From NCBI GenBank assembly GCA_964507825.1, contig CAZDQM010000017.1:1-34065 (forward strand): a DNA stretch of 34,065 nt, given 5' to 3'. A program made the translations under genes and the position numbers. Positions 24,795 through 33,058 of the stretch are shown piece by piece. This DNA is from JAWVZS01 sp964507825 (GTDB lineage Archaea; Thermoproteota; Nitrososphaeria; Nitrososphaerales; Nitrosopumilaceae). Position 1 is the first letter of the stretch, and each line of letters starts with the position of its first letter. The notes under the pieces are model-generated. The model was not told where the DNA came from. It saw nothing but the letters and a program-made list of their open reading frames with translations, and made no database searches.

Positions 24795-26288
24795 TTGGAA
24801 TACTTTGAGAACAAGTTTGTGAAAAAGGAGACTGTGGAAAAACGCGAGTACCAGATCAACCTTGCGCGGCAGGCGGTCTCTGAAAACTGCATCGTAGTTC
24901 TTCCTACCGGCCTAGGAAAGACCACGATTGCATTACACGTCATATGTGAATATTTGGATCGGGGATCTGGCGGCATACTGTTTTTGGCGCCCACCCGCGT
25001 CCTAGTGAACCAACATTATGAATTTCTCAAGGAGCACGTCCTGCTAGATGATATTGGAATAATTACTGGGGAGGATCCAATCACTAGACGGAAAAAACTG
25101 TGGCATAACAGCATAATCTGCGCGACTCCGGAGATAACAAAAAATGACCTGCAGCGCGGCCTTGTTGATCCACAACAGTTCACCCTTGTAATTTTTGATG
25201 AGGCGCATAGGACAATAGGCGATTATGCTTATTCTGGCATTGCGCAGGCCTTTGCAGGCTCGAGCGCGCGCATGATGGGGATGACTGCAACCCTGCCCAG
25301 CGAAAGGGACAAGGCCACTGAAATCATGACCACGTTGCGAATTGCAAGCGTAGCCCAGCGTACCGAGGGTAGTGACGATGTAAGGCCGTACATACAGGAG
25401 ACCAACACGGAATGGGTGCGGGTGCGGCTACCTGATGAACTAGTGGCGATTCAAAAACTCTTAAAGATTGCATTGGATCAGCGGTATGAAATCCTGGGGA
25501 GAAACGGAATAAGCATGTCAAAACAGAAATCACTGTCCGCGCTATTGCGAATCAGGCAGTTTGTGTTGACACAGAACCGACGCTCTGCCAAGCCGCTCTT
25601 CACCGCAATCCGAATCCATTATGCGCTCAATCTCCTAGAGGTCCATGGAATCACCCCGTTTTTGAAATTCTGTGAACGTACAAAAAAGAAAAAGGGAGCT
25701 GGTATAAGGGAGCTTTTTGAGGATGACCCGAACTTTACCCGGGCAGTCCAGCTGGCACATTTGGCACAGCAGAGGGAAATAGAGCACTCGAAGATTCCGC
25801 GACTCTGTGAACTCTTGCAGAATCTCCAGGGCAAGGCACTCGTGTTCTCCAGCTATCGCGACTCTGTGGACATGATTCATAAGAATCTGACTAGTTATGG
25901 AATCCGTGCCGGAATCCTGATTGGAAAGGCAGGCGAGACCGGACTGAAACAGAAAAAGCAGATTGAAACGGTCGAAAGATTTCGGGACGGCCAGTACCAG
26001 GTGCTGATTGCAACCCGGGTTGGGGAGGAGGGGCTTGACGTCTCCGAGGTCAACCTAGTGGTTTTTTATGACAACGTTCCTAGTTCCATACGCTTTGTCC
26101 AGCGGCGGGGGCGTACCGGACGCCGGGATGCCGGTAGGCTAGTTGTCATGATTGCCGAGAATACAATCGACGAGGCCTATTACTGGATTGGGAGGCGAAA
26201 GATGGTATCGGCCAGTGGAATGGGCGCGAAAATGACAAGGGTACTAGAGAAGAATCAGGAACCGACTGGCCTTGACGCCTTTGTCTAG
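24795..26288 (+). CDS. Hef-like SF2 DNA helicase (ERCC4/FANCM-type, helicase part only)
   Basis: This ATP-dependent helicase of the archaeal Hef/FANCM/Mph1 group probably remodels stalled or branched replication forks. The 497 residues hold motif I LPTGLGKTT (36-44), Ia APTRVL, motif II DEAH (135-138), motif III TATLP, a Hef-type helical insert (about 215-335), then VFSSYRDSVD, VATRVGEEGLDV-like text and motif VI QRRGRTGRR. The C-terminal XPF nuclease domain of euryarchaeal Hef is absent. The last residues, PTGLDAFV, resemble the PCNA-binding tail of PolB. TTG 24795 is the first start. The gene ends on a CTAG shared with ppiC. Confidence 0.9.
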   Translation: MEYFENKFVKKETVEKREYQINLARQAVSENCIVVLPTGLGKTTIALHVICEYLDRGSGGILFLAPTRVLVNQHYEFLKEHVLLDDIGIITGEDPITRRKKLWHNSIICATPEITKNDLQRGLVDPQQFTLVIFDEAHRTIGDYAYSGIAQAFAGSSARMMGMTATLPSERDKATEIMTTLRIASVAQRTEGSDDVRPYIQETNTEWVRVRLPDELVAIQKLLKIALDQRYEILGRNGISMSKQKSLSALLRIRQFVLTQNRRSAKPLFTAIRIHYALNLLEVHGITPFLKFCERTKKKKGAGIRELFEDDPNFTRAVQLAHLAQQREIEHSKIPRLCELLQNLQGKALVFSSYRDSVDMIHKNLTSYGIRAGILIGKAGETGLKQKKQIETVERFRDGQYQVLIATRVGEEGLDVSEVNLVVFYDNVPSSIRFVQRRGRTGRRDAGRLVVMIAENTIDEAYYWIGRRKMVSASGMGAKMTRVLEKNQEPTGLDAFV

Positions 26289-26560
26289 CCAAACCTTTTG
26301 ATTACGTGGTATCCGAACTCGGATCTGACTGGTTCGGACACCTGGCCTACCTGTAGTTTGAATGCGGCATTCTCAAAGGCCTTGACCATCTTTCCACGTC
26401 CAAAATAGCCTAGATTCCCTCCCCTTTTTGCGCTTGGCGAATCGATGGAAAGCTCCCTTGCTAGGTCACTGAATTTTTCACCTTCCTTGATCCGTGACAG
26501 GACCTGAAGCGCCTCGCCCTGCTTTTTTACTAGGATGTGGGAGCACTTGATTTTATCCAT
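26285..26560 (-). CDS. Parvulin-type peptidyl-prolyl isomerase
   Basis: This is a single-domain parvulin of 91 residues that speeds proline isomerisation in folding. It begins KIKCSHILVK, has the AKRGGNLGYFGRGKM loop and ends SEFGYHVIKRFG, all parvulin signatures. There is no signal peptide or extra domain. Similar stand-alone parvulins are characterised from Cenarchaeum symbiosum and Nitrosopumilus maritimus, which supports the taxonomic call. Its stop codon interlocks with the helicase stop on one CTAG. Confidence 0.93.
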   Translation of the reverse strand: MDKIKCSHILVKKQGEALQVLSRIKEGEKFSDLARELSIDSPSAKRGGNLGYFGRGKMVKAFENAAFKLQVGQVSEPVRSEFGYHVIKRFG

Positions 26561-26712
26561 GATTGGCTCTTCGCGAATCCGTCTTTTAGTGTTTAGATCT
26601 GTAACGGTCGCACTCCATTACTGCATATCACTTGAGGGCATTTACTATACCACCTCAGGTTTTTCCGAGTTACACCAAGATTTTTAATCCGCTCTTCCTT
26701 AATGACGTTCAA

Positions 26713-27114
26713 ATGTTTTCGTTTTTTACCGTGGCTCAGGCAAATCAAGCGTTACCCGATATAATTAAAAAATTTGAGGCGGCGCTGGCAAAAAAGAACA
26801 AAATATCTGCAATTGAACGACAGCTTCAGGCCAGCATGTCGGCGGGCGGCAAGTTTGAGGAATATGTCTTGTTAAAGCAACAGCTGAATATCGCGGTGAC
26901 GCAATTCTATCAGTCCGTAGAGGATCTTGAAAATACTGGCGTTGTTGTAAAGGGAATAGATGAGGGACTTTTGGATTTTCCCTCAAAAAGGTTTGATGAT
27001 GAGGTCTGGCTGTGCTGGAAGTATGGTGAGACCGAAATCAAGTTCTGGCATGAGAAGGATTCGGGGTTCATGGGCCGCAAGCCCCTTGAGATCAGCGACG
27101 ACACCTTAATCTAA
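26713..27114 (+). CDS. DUF2203-family protein
   Basis: This 133-residue soluble protein has a helical N-terminal half (FTVAQANQALPDII…) and the family's C-terminal signature: GLLDFPSKRFDDEVWLCWK followed by GETEIKFWHEKDSGFMGRKPL. The function of DUF2203 is unknown. I chose ATG 26713 because a TATA-like TTTTTAATCC near 26682 is about 27 bases upstream; the longer frame from TTG 26632 would run through that promoter. Confidence 0.85.
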   Translation: MFSFFTVAQANQALPDIIKKFEAALAKKNKISAIERQLQASMSAGGKFEEYVLLKQQLNIAVTQFYQSVEDLENTGVVVKGIDEGLLDFPSKRFDDEVWLCWKYGETEIKFWHEKDSGFMGRKPLEISDDTLI

Positions 27115-27224
27115 TCCTGTGCATGTTGTCGTCTAATCCGCGTTCGAGCCTAGGATAGACTAGATGATGCCATGATTTTGTGGCATGGTTACATGGGAGC
27201 AAATTTAACTGCACGCCAGATCAA

Positions 27225-28115
27225 ATGATTGTGTTGCATGTTTGGCTACGTGTAATCCGTGTCAGGTTTCTTCTGGCTTCGGTCATCGCGGTCTCTGTTG
27301 GACTGTCCGTTCATTGGTGGCAGTTTGGCACGCTTAATGTGGTCGATGCCATCATTGTAATGGCAGGAATCCTAGCACTTCATGCCAGCATTGATCTATT
27401 AAACGACTATTGGGATTTTAAGCGCGGAATTGACACCGTTACAAAACAAACCGGAATGAGTGGTGGCACGGGCGTCCTACCGGAAGGACTGCTTGATCCG
27501 GTGTCGGTTTATCGGGCCGGGATTGCATTTTTGCTAGTCGGCACCGCCATTGGAATCTACTTTGTGGTCGTAAACGGCTGGATTATCGCAATCCTGCTTG
27601 GATTTGCGGTAATTGCCGTCTATTTTTATTCTACTAGGATTGTTGATTCCGGCCTAGCGGAGGTCTTTGTAGCCGTCAAGGGAGCCATGATCGTCCTGGG
27701 TACCGGCTTTATCCAGTCTGATACTTTGACGCCTGAGTCCGTTCTGGCTGGCATAATTGTCGGGGCGCTCTCGTCACTGGTACTGTTCATTGCATCCTTT
27801 CCTGATTATGATGCCGACAAGGCACGGGGCCGTAAAACCTTGGTTATAATTGCGGGGAAAAAACATGCCGTAAAACTCTACTGGGCATTTCCAATTATAT
27901 CCTACTCGTTGATGTTGTATTGTGTCCTTACGGGCCTGTTCCCGGCACTCGCACTGATCATTTTGTTGCCTGCTCCTCTAGCGGTTCAGGCGGGGATTGG
28001 GTTGGGGAAAAACTATGACAACGTGGACGGTCTTTTACCATTCATGACAAAAACGTTGCTTTTTAGCAGGATTACCGGTGCGCTACTTGTGGCAAGCTTT
28101 GCCATTGGATTATAA
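27225..28115 (+). CDS. UbiA-family prenyltransferase, MenA-like
   Basis: This integral membrane enzyme of about 296 residues with eight to nine hydrophobic segments probably attaches a polyprenyl chain to a quinone head group. The first Asp-rich motif is NDYWDFKRGIDT, followed by the MenA-like GGTGVLPEGLLDP loop; the second is DYDADKARGRKT. Thaumarchaea contain menaquinones with six isoprene units, so menaquinone synthesis is likely. Digeranylgeranylglyceryl-phosphate synthase is the main alternative. ATG 27225 is about 21 bases after the TATA-like AAATTTAA; the frame also opens from 27180. Confidence 0.85.
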   Translation: MIVLHVWLRVIRVRFLLASVIAVSVGLSVHWWQFGTLNVVDAIIVMAGILALHASIDLLNDYWDFKRGIDTVTKQTGMSGGTGVLPEGLLDPVSVYRAGIAFLLVGTAIGIYFVVVNGWIIAILLGFAVIAVYFYSTRIVDSGLAEVFVAVKGAMIVLGTGFIQSDTLTPESVLAGIIVGALSSLVLFIASFPDYDADKARGRKTLVIIAGKKHAVKLYWAFPIISYSLMLYCVLTGLFPALALIILLPAPLAVQAGIGLGKNYDNVDGLLPFMTKTLLFSRITGALLVASFAIGL

Positions 28116-28351
28116 TTTGTGGCACAGCCACGCCAAATGCGGGTAACGACTCTTTGACTGCCATGGCAGAACAAACCGATTACAGTTAATCCCGATGTAT
28201 CATGGGATCGTTTGTCACAAACCGGACTTGTGGTTTTGCAGAGTTTCTGCAAGAAATCGACCTAAATTCGCGGCACCGCGGCTCAGTCCGTTGATCCGTT
28301 CAGGCTTGGAATTTTATCGTACACGTCTGGATTAACTCGGTTATAGACTAC
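28116..28351. other. Intergenic region dense in hairpins
   Basis: No gene is visible. Symmetric elements include GTGGC-ACA-GCCAC at 28119-28131 just after the prenyltransferase stop, CTGCCATGGCAG near 28158, TTGCAGA-GTT-TCTGCAA at 28236-28252, and CGCGG-CA-CCGCG near 28270. The first could help end transcription. The rest may be a structured RNA or chance in a GC-richer stretch. Confidence 0.35.
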
Positions 28352-28381
28352 AATTAAATTCAATGAGGCGGTACAGCCATC

Positions 28382-29485
28382 ATGATACCTGGCTTTGCAA
28401 CTCCTGAGGGAACCGCTAGGTTTGCCTCAAATCATCCGTCAATTCCTGCCCAAAACTACAGGAAATCACACGGCCTGATCCTCTCCAACGTGGGGATTGG
28501 AACTTATCTTGGTGACACGAGCGCACAAACCGACGCATTGGTGGTCGATGCGGTCAAATCATCAATCGAGTCAGGAATCAACGTTGTGGATACTGCGATT
28601 AATTATCGCGCTCAAAAGGCGGAGCGTTGCGTTGGAAGGGCGGTCCTAGATCTAATTGAAGGGGGAACAATTTCACGTGACGAGATCTTTATCAGTACAA
28701 AGAATGGATACGTGACAAATGATGCCGATGTAAGCCTAGACTTTTGGCCGTATGTCAATCAAGAGTATGTGCAAAAGGGGATTATCTCGGAGGGTGACAT
28801 ATCAACCGGGTACCACTGTATGACCACACGCTACCTAGAAGATCAGCTTGAACGGAGTCTCGCAAACCTGGGACTTGAATGCATTGACCTGATGTACCTG
28901 CACAACGTCGTGGAAGGACAGGCAGACAATTTATCCCGCGACACACTTCTTCAAAAACTCCGTGATGCGTTTGAATTGTATGAGCAAAAGCGCGATGAAG
29001 GCAAGATAGTGTCGTACGGAATGGCGACATGGGAGTCCTTTCGACTTGTCAGGGAAAACCCAAAATGCCTCCTGCTTGATGAAATCCTGGACATAGCCGA
29101 GCAGGCAGGCGGCCCGGAACACGGCTTTAAATTCATCCAGCTTCCGTTTAACATGTATTATGATCAGGCACTACTTGTCAAGAATCACCGCCTAGGCGCA
29201 GCCGAGTCATCGGTCCTGCAAGCGGCCAAGGCAAGAAACATAGGTGTCTTTTCTAGCGTCCCGTTTATGCAAGGAAGGCTACTAGAACCCAGCGTGATGC
29301 CGGCGTTTGGCGACTTGGACTCAAACCTGAGGGCCCTACAGTTTGTTCGCTCGGCTCCGGGAATAGTGGCTCCACTGATCGGCCAAAAGACCCCGGAACA
29401 CGTGCAGGCAAACCTCAAAATCATGTCAATTCCATCCATGGGGGATGATGAATTCTCGGACCTAGTTCAAAAACTGACCTCTTAA
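28382..29485 (+). CDS. Aldo/keto reductase
   Basis: This NAD(P)H-dependent oxidoreductase with TIM-barrel fold has 367 residues. The catalytic tetrad is visible: Asp and Tyr in VVDTAINYR (near 67-75), Lys in FISTKNG and His in MYLHNV. The C-terminal cofactor segment PGIVAPLIGQKTPEHVQANL is also typical. A TATA-like ATTAAATTC about 25 bases before ATG 28382 suggests a leaderless mRNA. The substrate is not predictable. Confidence 0.92.
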   Translation: MIPGFATPEGTARFASNHPSIPAQNYRKSHGLILSNVGIGTYLGDTSAQTDALVVDAVKSSIESGINVVDTAINYRAQKAERCVGRAVLDLIEGGTISRDEIFISTKNGYVTNDADVSLDFWPYVNQEYVQKGIISEGDISTGYHCMTTRYLEDQLERSLANLGLECIDLMYLHNVVEGQADNLSRDTLLQKLRDAFELYEQKRDEGKIVSYGMATWESFRLVRENPKCLLLDEILDIAEQAGGPEHGFKFIQLPFNMYYDQALLVKNHRLGAAESSVLQAAKARNIGVFSSVPFMQGRLLEPSVMPAFGDLDSNLRALQFVRSAPGIVAPLIGQKTPEHVQANLKIMSIPSMGDDEFSDLVQKLTS

Positions 29486-29530
29486 GGAACTAGCAATATG
29501 TTTTTGAAGCTCTTTACATGATGTACTTTA

Positions 29531-29899
29531 TTGTCCAGTAAAATATATGATTATAACCAGATCTGTAACCTGATCAAGGCGCTAGATGCAAAGATCAGAT
29601 TTGCTGGGGTTATAAACGAGAGGGGCAGGATGGTGGCAGGCGGAATGAAGCCGGGCGTCACCCCACTGGAAAACGAAAAGGACGGGGAGATGCTCTTCAT
29701 GGAGCTTACGCTGAGGATCAAGATGCGCCGGGATTTTGATGAACAGCTTGGACCTGTAAGCTTTGCAATGGCCTCCAGAAAAAGGGCGCTGACGATGAGC
29801 TTTTTAATCAATGATGACATCCTATATGTTGCAGCAGAACCTGATGCAGACTATTGTATGCTTCCCAAAAAGATCCTAGAAATCATCGAGTCCGTTTGA
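29531..29899 (+). CDS. DUF6659-like small protein
   Basis: This 122-residue soluble protein with alternating helix and strand has the order expected of a profilin/roadblock-like fold: KIRFAGVINERGRMVAGGMKPG near 21-42, a long amphipathic helix, then FAMASRKRALTMSFLINDDILYVAAEP. Thaumarchaeal genomes carry several paralogues of this type (DUF6659). Their function is unknown. Start is TTG 29531; no in-frame ATG is nearer. Confidence 0.72.
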   Translation: MSSKIYDYNQICNLIKALDAKIRFAGVINERGRMVAGGMKPGVTPLENEKDGEMLFMELTLRIKMRRDFDEQLGPVSFAMASRKRALTMSFLINDDILYVAAEPDADYCMLPKKILEIIESV

Positions 29900-30018
29900 A
29901 TCATTTTTTAGTATCTGTCGTGTTCCTGCTGGGATGCGTGGAAACGTTGCGCAGAAGACTTGGAAATACGTTGCGCTATGCATCAATACATAAATAGAAT
30001 CATCAAATGCTAGATCTG

Positions 30019-30165
30019 ATGCCTGTAGATCCCGTCTGTGGAATTGAGTTAAAAGAAGATCTTGCACTGATTCACGAGCATGACGGGAAGAAATATTATT
30101 TTTGTTGTAACGGATGCCGCCGTATCTTTGTCAAAAAACCGCGCAAGTGGAAGAAAAACGGCTAG
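30019..30165 (+). CDS. YHS-domain mini-protein (metal-binding)
   Basis: This 48-codon gene encodes the YHS/TRASH pattern: DPVCGIEL with Cys7, then YYFCCNGCRRIF with Cys29, Cys30 and Cys33, and a basic tail. Such domains bind metals, often copper, and occur alone as possible metal chaperones or sensors. A TATA-like CATAAATA at 29989-29996 is about 26 bases upstream, so ATG 30019 fits a leaderless mRNA; ATG 30007 would add four residues. It shares its stop codon CTAG with the gene on the other strand. In an organism reliant on copper enzymes a copper role is attractive but unproven. Confidence 0.8.
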   Translation: MPVDPVCGIELKEDLALIHEHDGKKYYFCCNGCRRIFVKKPRKWKKNG

Positions 30166-31109
30166 ATCGGAAATCTGCCGCACATGTTGCAGAATTTAGA
30201 GTTTATACGGATTTCATGTCCGCAATCTGGACAGGAATCATCAGGATCATTTGATCTGGGACTGGCAAACGATCTTCTGAAAATCTGATAATAGTAAAGC
30301 GACTCCTTTGTCCTGATGTTTACGCCGTCTTTATCACGAATCTCTTTTTTCTCCCACTCGAATACTTTGTCTGAAATCAATCTCTCAAACAGGCCGGTCA
30401 GCCCGGCTGTCCCAGACCCATCTTGCATCGGGGTCTTTTCCCTCCATGTTATCTTACTGGGAATTCTGCCGTCTAGAGAATTTCGAACGATCATCTTTCC
30501 AAACTTTTTTGCATCATGCATGCCTGTTTTGTATCTGAGCGGCAAATCCTTGGCAAATTCAATCATGGTCTCGTCTAAAAACGGGGTCTCGACGCTGATC
30601 CCGAGTGACTTTCCTATCTTTTTTGAGGGAAAATGCATGATACCTGCAATCCTTTGCAGATCCTCTTCTAGTTCCATGTCGGATTTTTTCAATAAAAAGC
30701 TATATCCTGCAAATAATTCATCTGCCCCGTCCCCGGTTATTATGGATCTTTTCCCCCTTTCCTTTACCCGTTTTATTATAAGATACATGACAAGTGAATT
30801 TCTGACCTCAATGTCGTTAAAATTGCCTAGGATCTGTATTGTTTCCTCTATTCCGGAAATAATCTCGTTCATGTCGGGTTTGATAATATCCAATTCAAGT
30901 CCTAAATTCGATGAGATCATTTGGCAGTATGGGAGATCCGTTGCAACAAAATCCCTTGAAATCAGGGCATAACAATTCGGCTTGTCGTGCCTTATACAGT
31001 AAGCAATCGCACTGCTGTCTAGGCCGCCTGATAACGCAATGTTTTGTGACGTGCATTTTAGCGAGGCTGCCTTTAAAACATCTAGAAACCTTTCTTGGTA
31101 TCGTTCCAT
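30162..31109 (-). CDS. Asparagine-synthase-like amidotransferase without glutaminase, with zinc ribbon
   Basis: This 315-residue ATP-pyrophosphatase of the AsnB C-terminal family has the PP-loop SGGLDSS (27-33), GDGADELFAGY (126-136) and the downstream SVETPFLDETMIEFA segment. The N-terminal Ntn-type glutaminase domain that supplies ammonia in AsnB is completely absent; the protein starts at the synthase domain. The C-terminus carries a zinc ribbon (Cys293, Cys296, Cys307, Cys310), suggesting a protein or nucleic-acid partner. A TATA-like CTATTATAG lies about 25 bases before the ATG. Whether it makes asparagine or another amide/adenylate is unknown. Confidence 0.85.
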   Translation of the reverse strand: MERYQERFLDVLKAASLKCTSQNIALSGGLDSSAIAYCIRHDKPNCYALISRDFVATDLPYCQMISSNLGLELDIIKPDMNEIISGIEETIQILGNFNDIEVRNSLVMYLIIKRVKERGKRSIITGDGADELFAGYSFLLKKSDMELEEDLQRIAGIMHFPSKKIGKSLGISVETPFLDETMIEFAKDLPLRYKTGMHDAKKFGKMIVRNSLDGRIPSKITWREKTPMQDGSGTAGLTGLFERLISDKVFEWEKKEIRDKDGVNIRTKESLYYYQIFRRSFASPRSNDPDDSCPDCGHEIRINSKFCNMCGRFPI

Positions 31110-31287
31110 TTATCCCGTTCTCTAACATGACTATAATAGGTTGGCCTAATTTGGGACATTCACTTTGCCTAGTACATGTTCGAGCCCTGTTCGAGTCGTG
31201 ATGTCTGATCTTTTGCGCATCGCCGACTAGTTTTCAAGAATTACATTCTTGTTAAACTTTAAATGCATTATGATATCTTTTGAGTTC

Positions 31288-31704
31288 ATGTTGTTACCTG
31301 CGGAAATTGAATCCAAGACACTGATTCCGGCACTTCGCGCCATCTTGGCAAAAAAACTGGCAGTAGACTACAAAATTAGAGAGGATGAAATCTCAAAAAT
31401 GCTTGGAGTTACACAGGCAGCAATCAGCAACTATATACGCGGCACGCGCGGGGATCCGTCGTTGATTGCAAAGTTAATGGCTGAGGAACAGGTAGCAAAG
31501 ATGATCAATGAACTAAGTGAGAATCTTGCATCGGATATGGCTTATACTCCGTCTAGCCTTTCTAGGTTCATAGGCCTGTGCAACTACATAAAGTCCAGCC
31601 TGCTTATTTGCGACATTCACCACAACCTTGAATCCGATATTGACGAGCAGGTATGTAAGGAATGCGAAAACATGTTGCTAAAGGGACCGGGTAGCGTTTA
31701 CTAG
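31288..31704 (+). CDS. Archaeal HTH transcriptional regulator (COG2522-like)
   Basis: This 138-residue DNA-binding protein has a helix-turn-helix at about residues 28-52 (REDEISKMLGVTQAAISNYIRG), a middle helical region, and a C-terminal Cys/His cluster (Cys108, His111, His112, Cys123, Cys126) that could bind a metal or Fe-S centre. The frame is open from 31249, but the TATA-like CTTTAAATG at 31257-31265 is 25 bases before ATG 31288, which I take as the start. Target genes are unknown. It ends on the CTAG shared with the Alba-like gene. Confidence 0.82.
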   Translation: MLLPAEIESKTLIPALRAILAKKLAVDYKIREDEISKMLGVTQAAISNYIRGTRGDPSLIAKLMAEEQVAKMINELSENLASDMAYTPSSLSRFIGLCNYIKSSLLICDIHHNLESDIDEQVCKECENMLLKGPGSVY

Positions 31705-32006
31705 CATCTGGCCAAAACGATCTCAATGGTTGATATCATTCTACCCATTCCGGGTGGTGCCTCGCTGTCCACCTTGATCTCTTCTGTCTTTATGTAGTCT
31801 TTTCTTGCACTTTCGATCATAATGTTTGCTATTGCCACTGCATTTGGAATTGCATCCCCCTTCGCCTTTAGTATGATTCTTTTTCCTTTGGAAAACGTCT
31901 GTAACAGTTCAACTGCCACCTGCATGACCGGATCATGCTTTACCAAAATCACTATATCATTGGATGATTCGGCATGCTTGGTTATGGACGTCTGCATCTC
32001 TTCCAT
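31701..32006 (-). CDS. Alba-like DNA/RNA-binding protein
   Basis: This 101-residue small basic-face protein has the Alba pattern: DIVILVKHDPVMQVAVELLQTF, then KRIILKAKGDAIPNAVAIANIM, and a terminal beta hairpin with the GMGRMISTIEIVL segment. Alba proteins coat DNA or bind RNA as dimers. A TATA-like CTTAAAG near 32034-32040 provides its own promoter downstream of rpoK. Confidence 0.83.
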   Translation of the reverse strand: MEEMQTSITKHAESSNDIVILVKHDPVMQVAVELLQTFSKGKRIILKAKGDAIPNAVAIANIMIESARKDYIKTEEIKVDSEAPPGMGRMISTIEIVLARC

Positions 32007-32061
32007 GAGTCAGCTAGCAAGGGTTCCTTGAATTCTTTAAGTTTTACCGATGATTCGTCCA

Positions 32062-32550
32062 TTACTGGAAATAATCAATTGGAATATTTTGATAGTCGCC
32101 GTTTGGCAACACTCTTTTGATGACAATTGGTATGATTCTTTGATCTAACTCATCCATTGCAATATCTAGCGAGGTTCTTGCTGTTGAGGGGATTTCAATA
32201 AACGGCGGCGCGCCTTGTGATAGTTGCAATGCGCGCGAGCCCATGATTCTTGCCTTTTCAAACCTTGTCAGTACCGGGGGACCGATTGTGATTTTACCCC
32301 TTTCCACCGGAATTTCCTGCGGCGCGTGCTCTGTATTTGTCTCAACAATGTCTCTCTCCTCTATCTCCCTGATCTTCTTTTCTAGTTCCTCCTGTTCCTT
32401 TTCGGTGGGTTCTTTGGCCTCGATTAGTTTCCTGTAGGCATCTACGGCCTTTGTTAATCCTGCATTGGCTAGGATCTCCTCGTCACTACTTACCTGTTTA
32501 CTCGGAGGGACTGATTCTTCAATTGGAGCTTCTGTTTCTACCTCAGACAA
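32062..32550 (-). CDS. rpoK: DNA-directed RNA polymerase subunit K (Rpb6 homologue) with N-terminal extension
   Basis: The C-terminal 85 residues hold the RpoK/Rpb6/omega core: GPPVLTRFEKARIMGSRALQLSQGAPPFIEI and then IAMDELDQRIIPIVIKRVLPNG. This subunit clamps the largest RNA polymerase subunit and helps assembly. In front is an acidic, coiled, poorly conserved extension of about 75 residues, unusual against the 60-100-residue proteins of many archaea. The frame is open from 32619, but a TATA box (GTATATATAA, 32573-32582) lies inside those codons. The TTG at 32550, about 27 bases downstream, is therefore the likely start (162 residues). Confidence 0.9.
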   Translation of the reverse strand: MSEVETEAPIEESVPPSKQVSSDEEILANAGLTKAVDAYRKLIEAKEPTEKEQEELEKKIREIEERDIVETNTEHAPQEIPVERGKITIGPPVLTRFEKARIMGSRALQLSQGAPPFIEIPSTARTSLDIAMDELDQRIIPIVIKRVLPNGDYQNIPIDYFQ

Positions 32551-32572
32551 GTGTTGTGTATCCTTACAGCGG

Positions 32573-32582
32573 TTATATATAC
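32573..32582 (-). promoter_or_regulatory. TATA box of rpoK
   Basis: GTATATATAA on the minus strand is the clearest TATA box in the window. It lies about 27 bases before the TTG at 32550 and rules out the upstream ATG at 32619 as the start. Confidence 0.65.
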
Positions 32583-33058
32583 TCGCTTTTTGTTTTAGTC
32601 TTTTTGGGACCTGTACCATTTTGTTGTTAGTTAATGGATTGCAGGGTAATCTTGTATTGACATTCCACTTGATCTGAATTGTGATTATGTGCTTTGTCGG
32701 GGATTTTATGACGTCAACCCAGACGAGAGGGCATCACCTCGTCTTGACAGGTAAGTTATGTTAGCTGAATCAGATGAGATTTTATGCGCAATCGACAAGA
32801 AAAACTTTCTAGGTAAAAACTTCAAATTTACGCGCGTGTTGGACATCTTTTGGCCTGAAAATTTTCTCTGATTATCATGTGCAGGATCTGTGTTCTACAT
32901 TATATTTAGACAAGTCAAATTCCTGCGGTCTCAGGCTTGACATTTTGTATACCGTAACTGTTAACGTCGTGTCTAAATTTTTACACTATATCCTGAACTT
33001 GTGCCAAAATGATCTCAAAACCATGTTAGCAGTTACTAAACGCGCAATGGTTTTTGGG
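32583..33058. other. Intergenic region with one strong hairpin
   Basis: No protein gene is supported. At 32713-32748 GTCA plus AGACGAG pairs with CTCGTCT plus TGAC (11 base pairs, with ACCC bulged and a 10-base loop), which could be part of a small RNA. The remainder is AT-rich without recognisable signals. Confidence 0.4.

Noticed and set aside
31170..31215. Two GTTCGAG motifs resembling tRNA T-loops
   Set aside because: Neither has a flanking 5-bp stem or a cloverleaf; they also lie in the promoter region of the HTH regulator.
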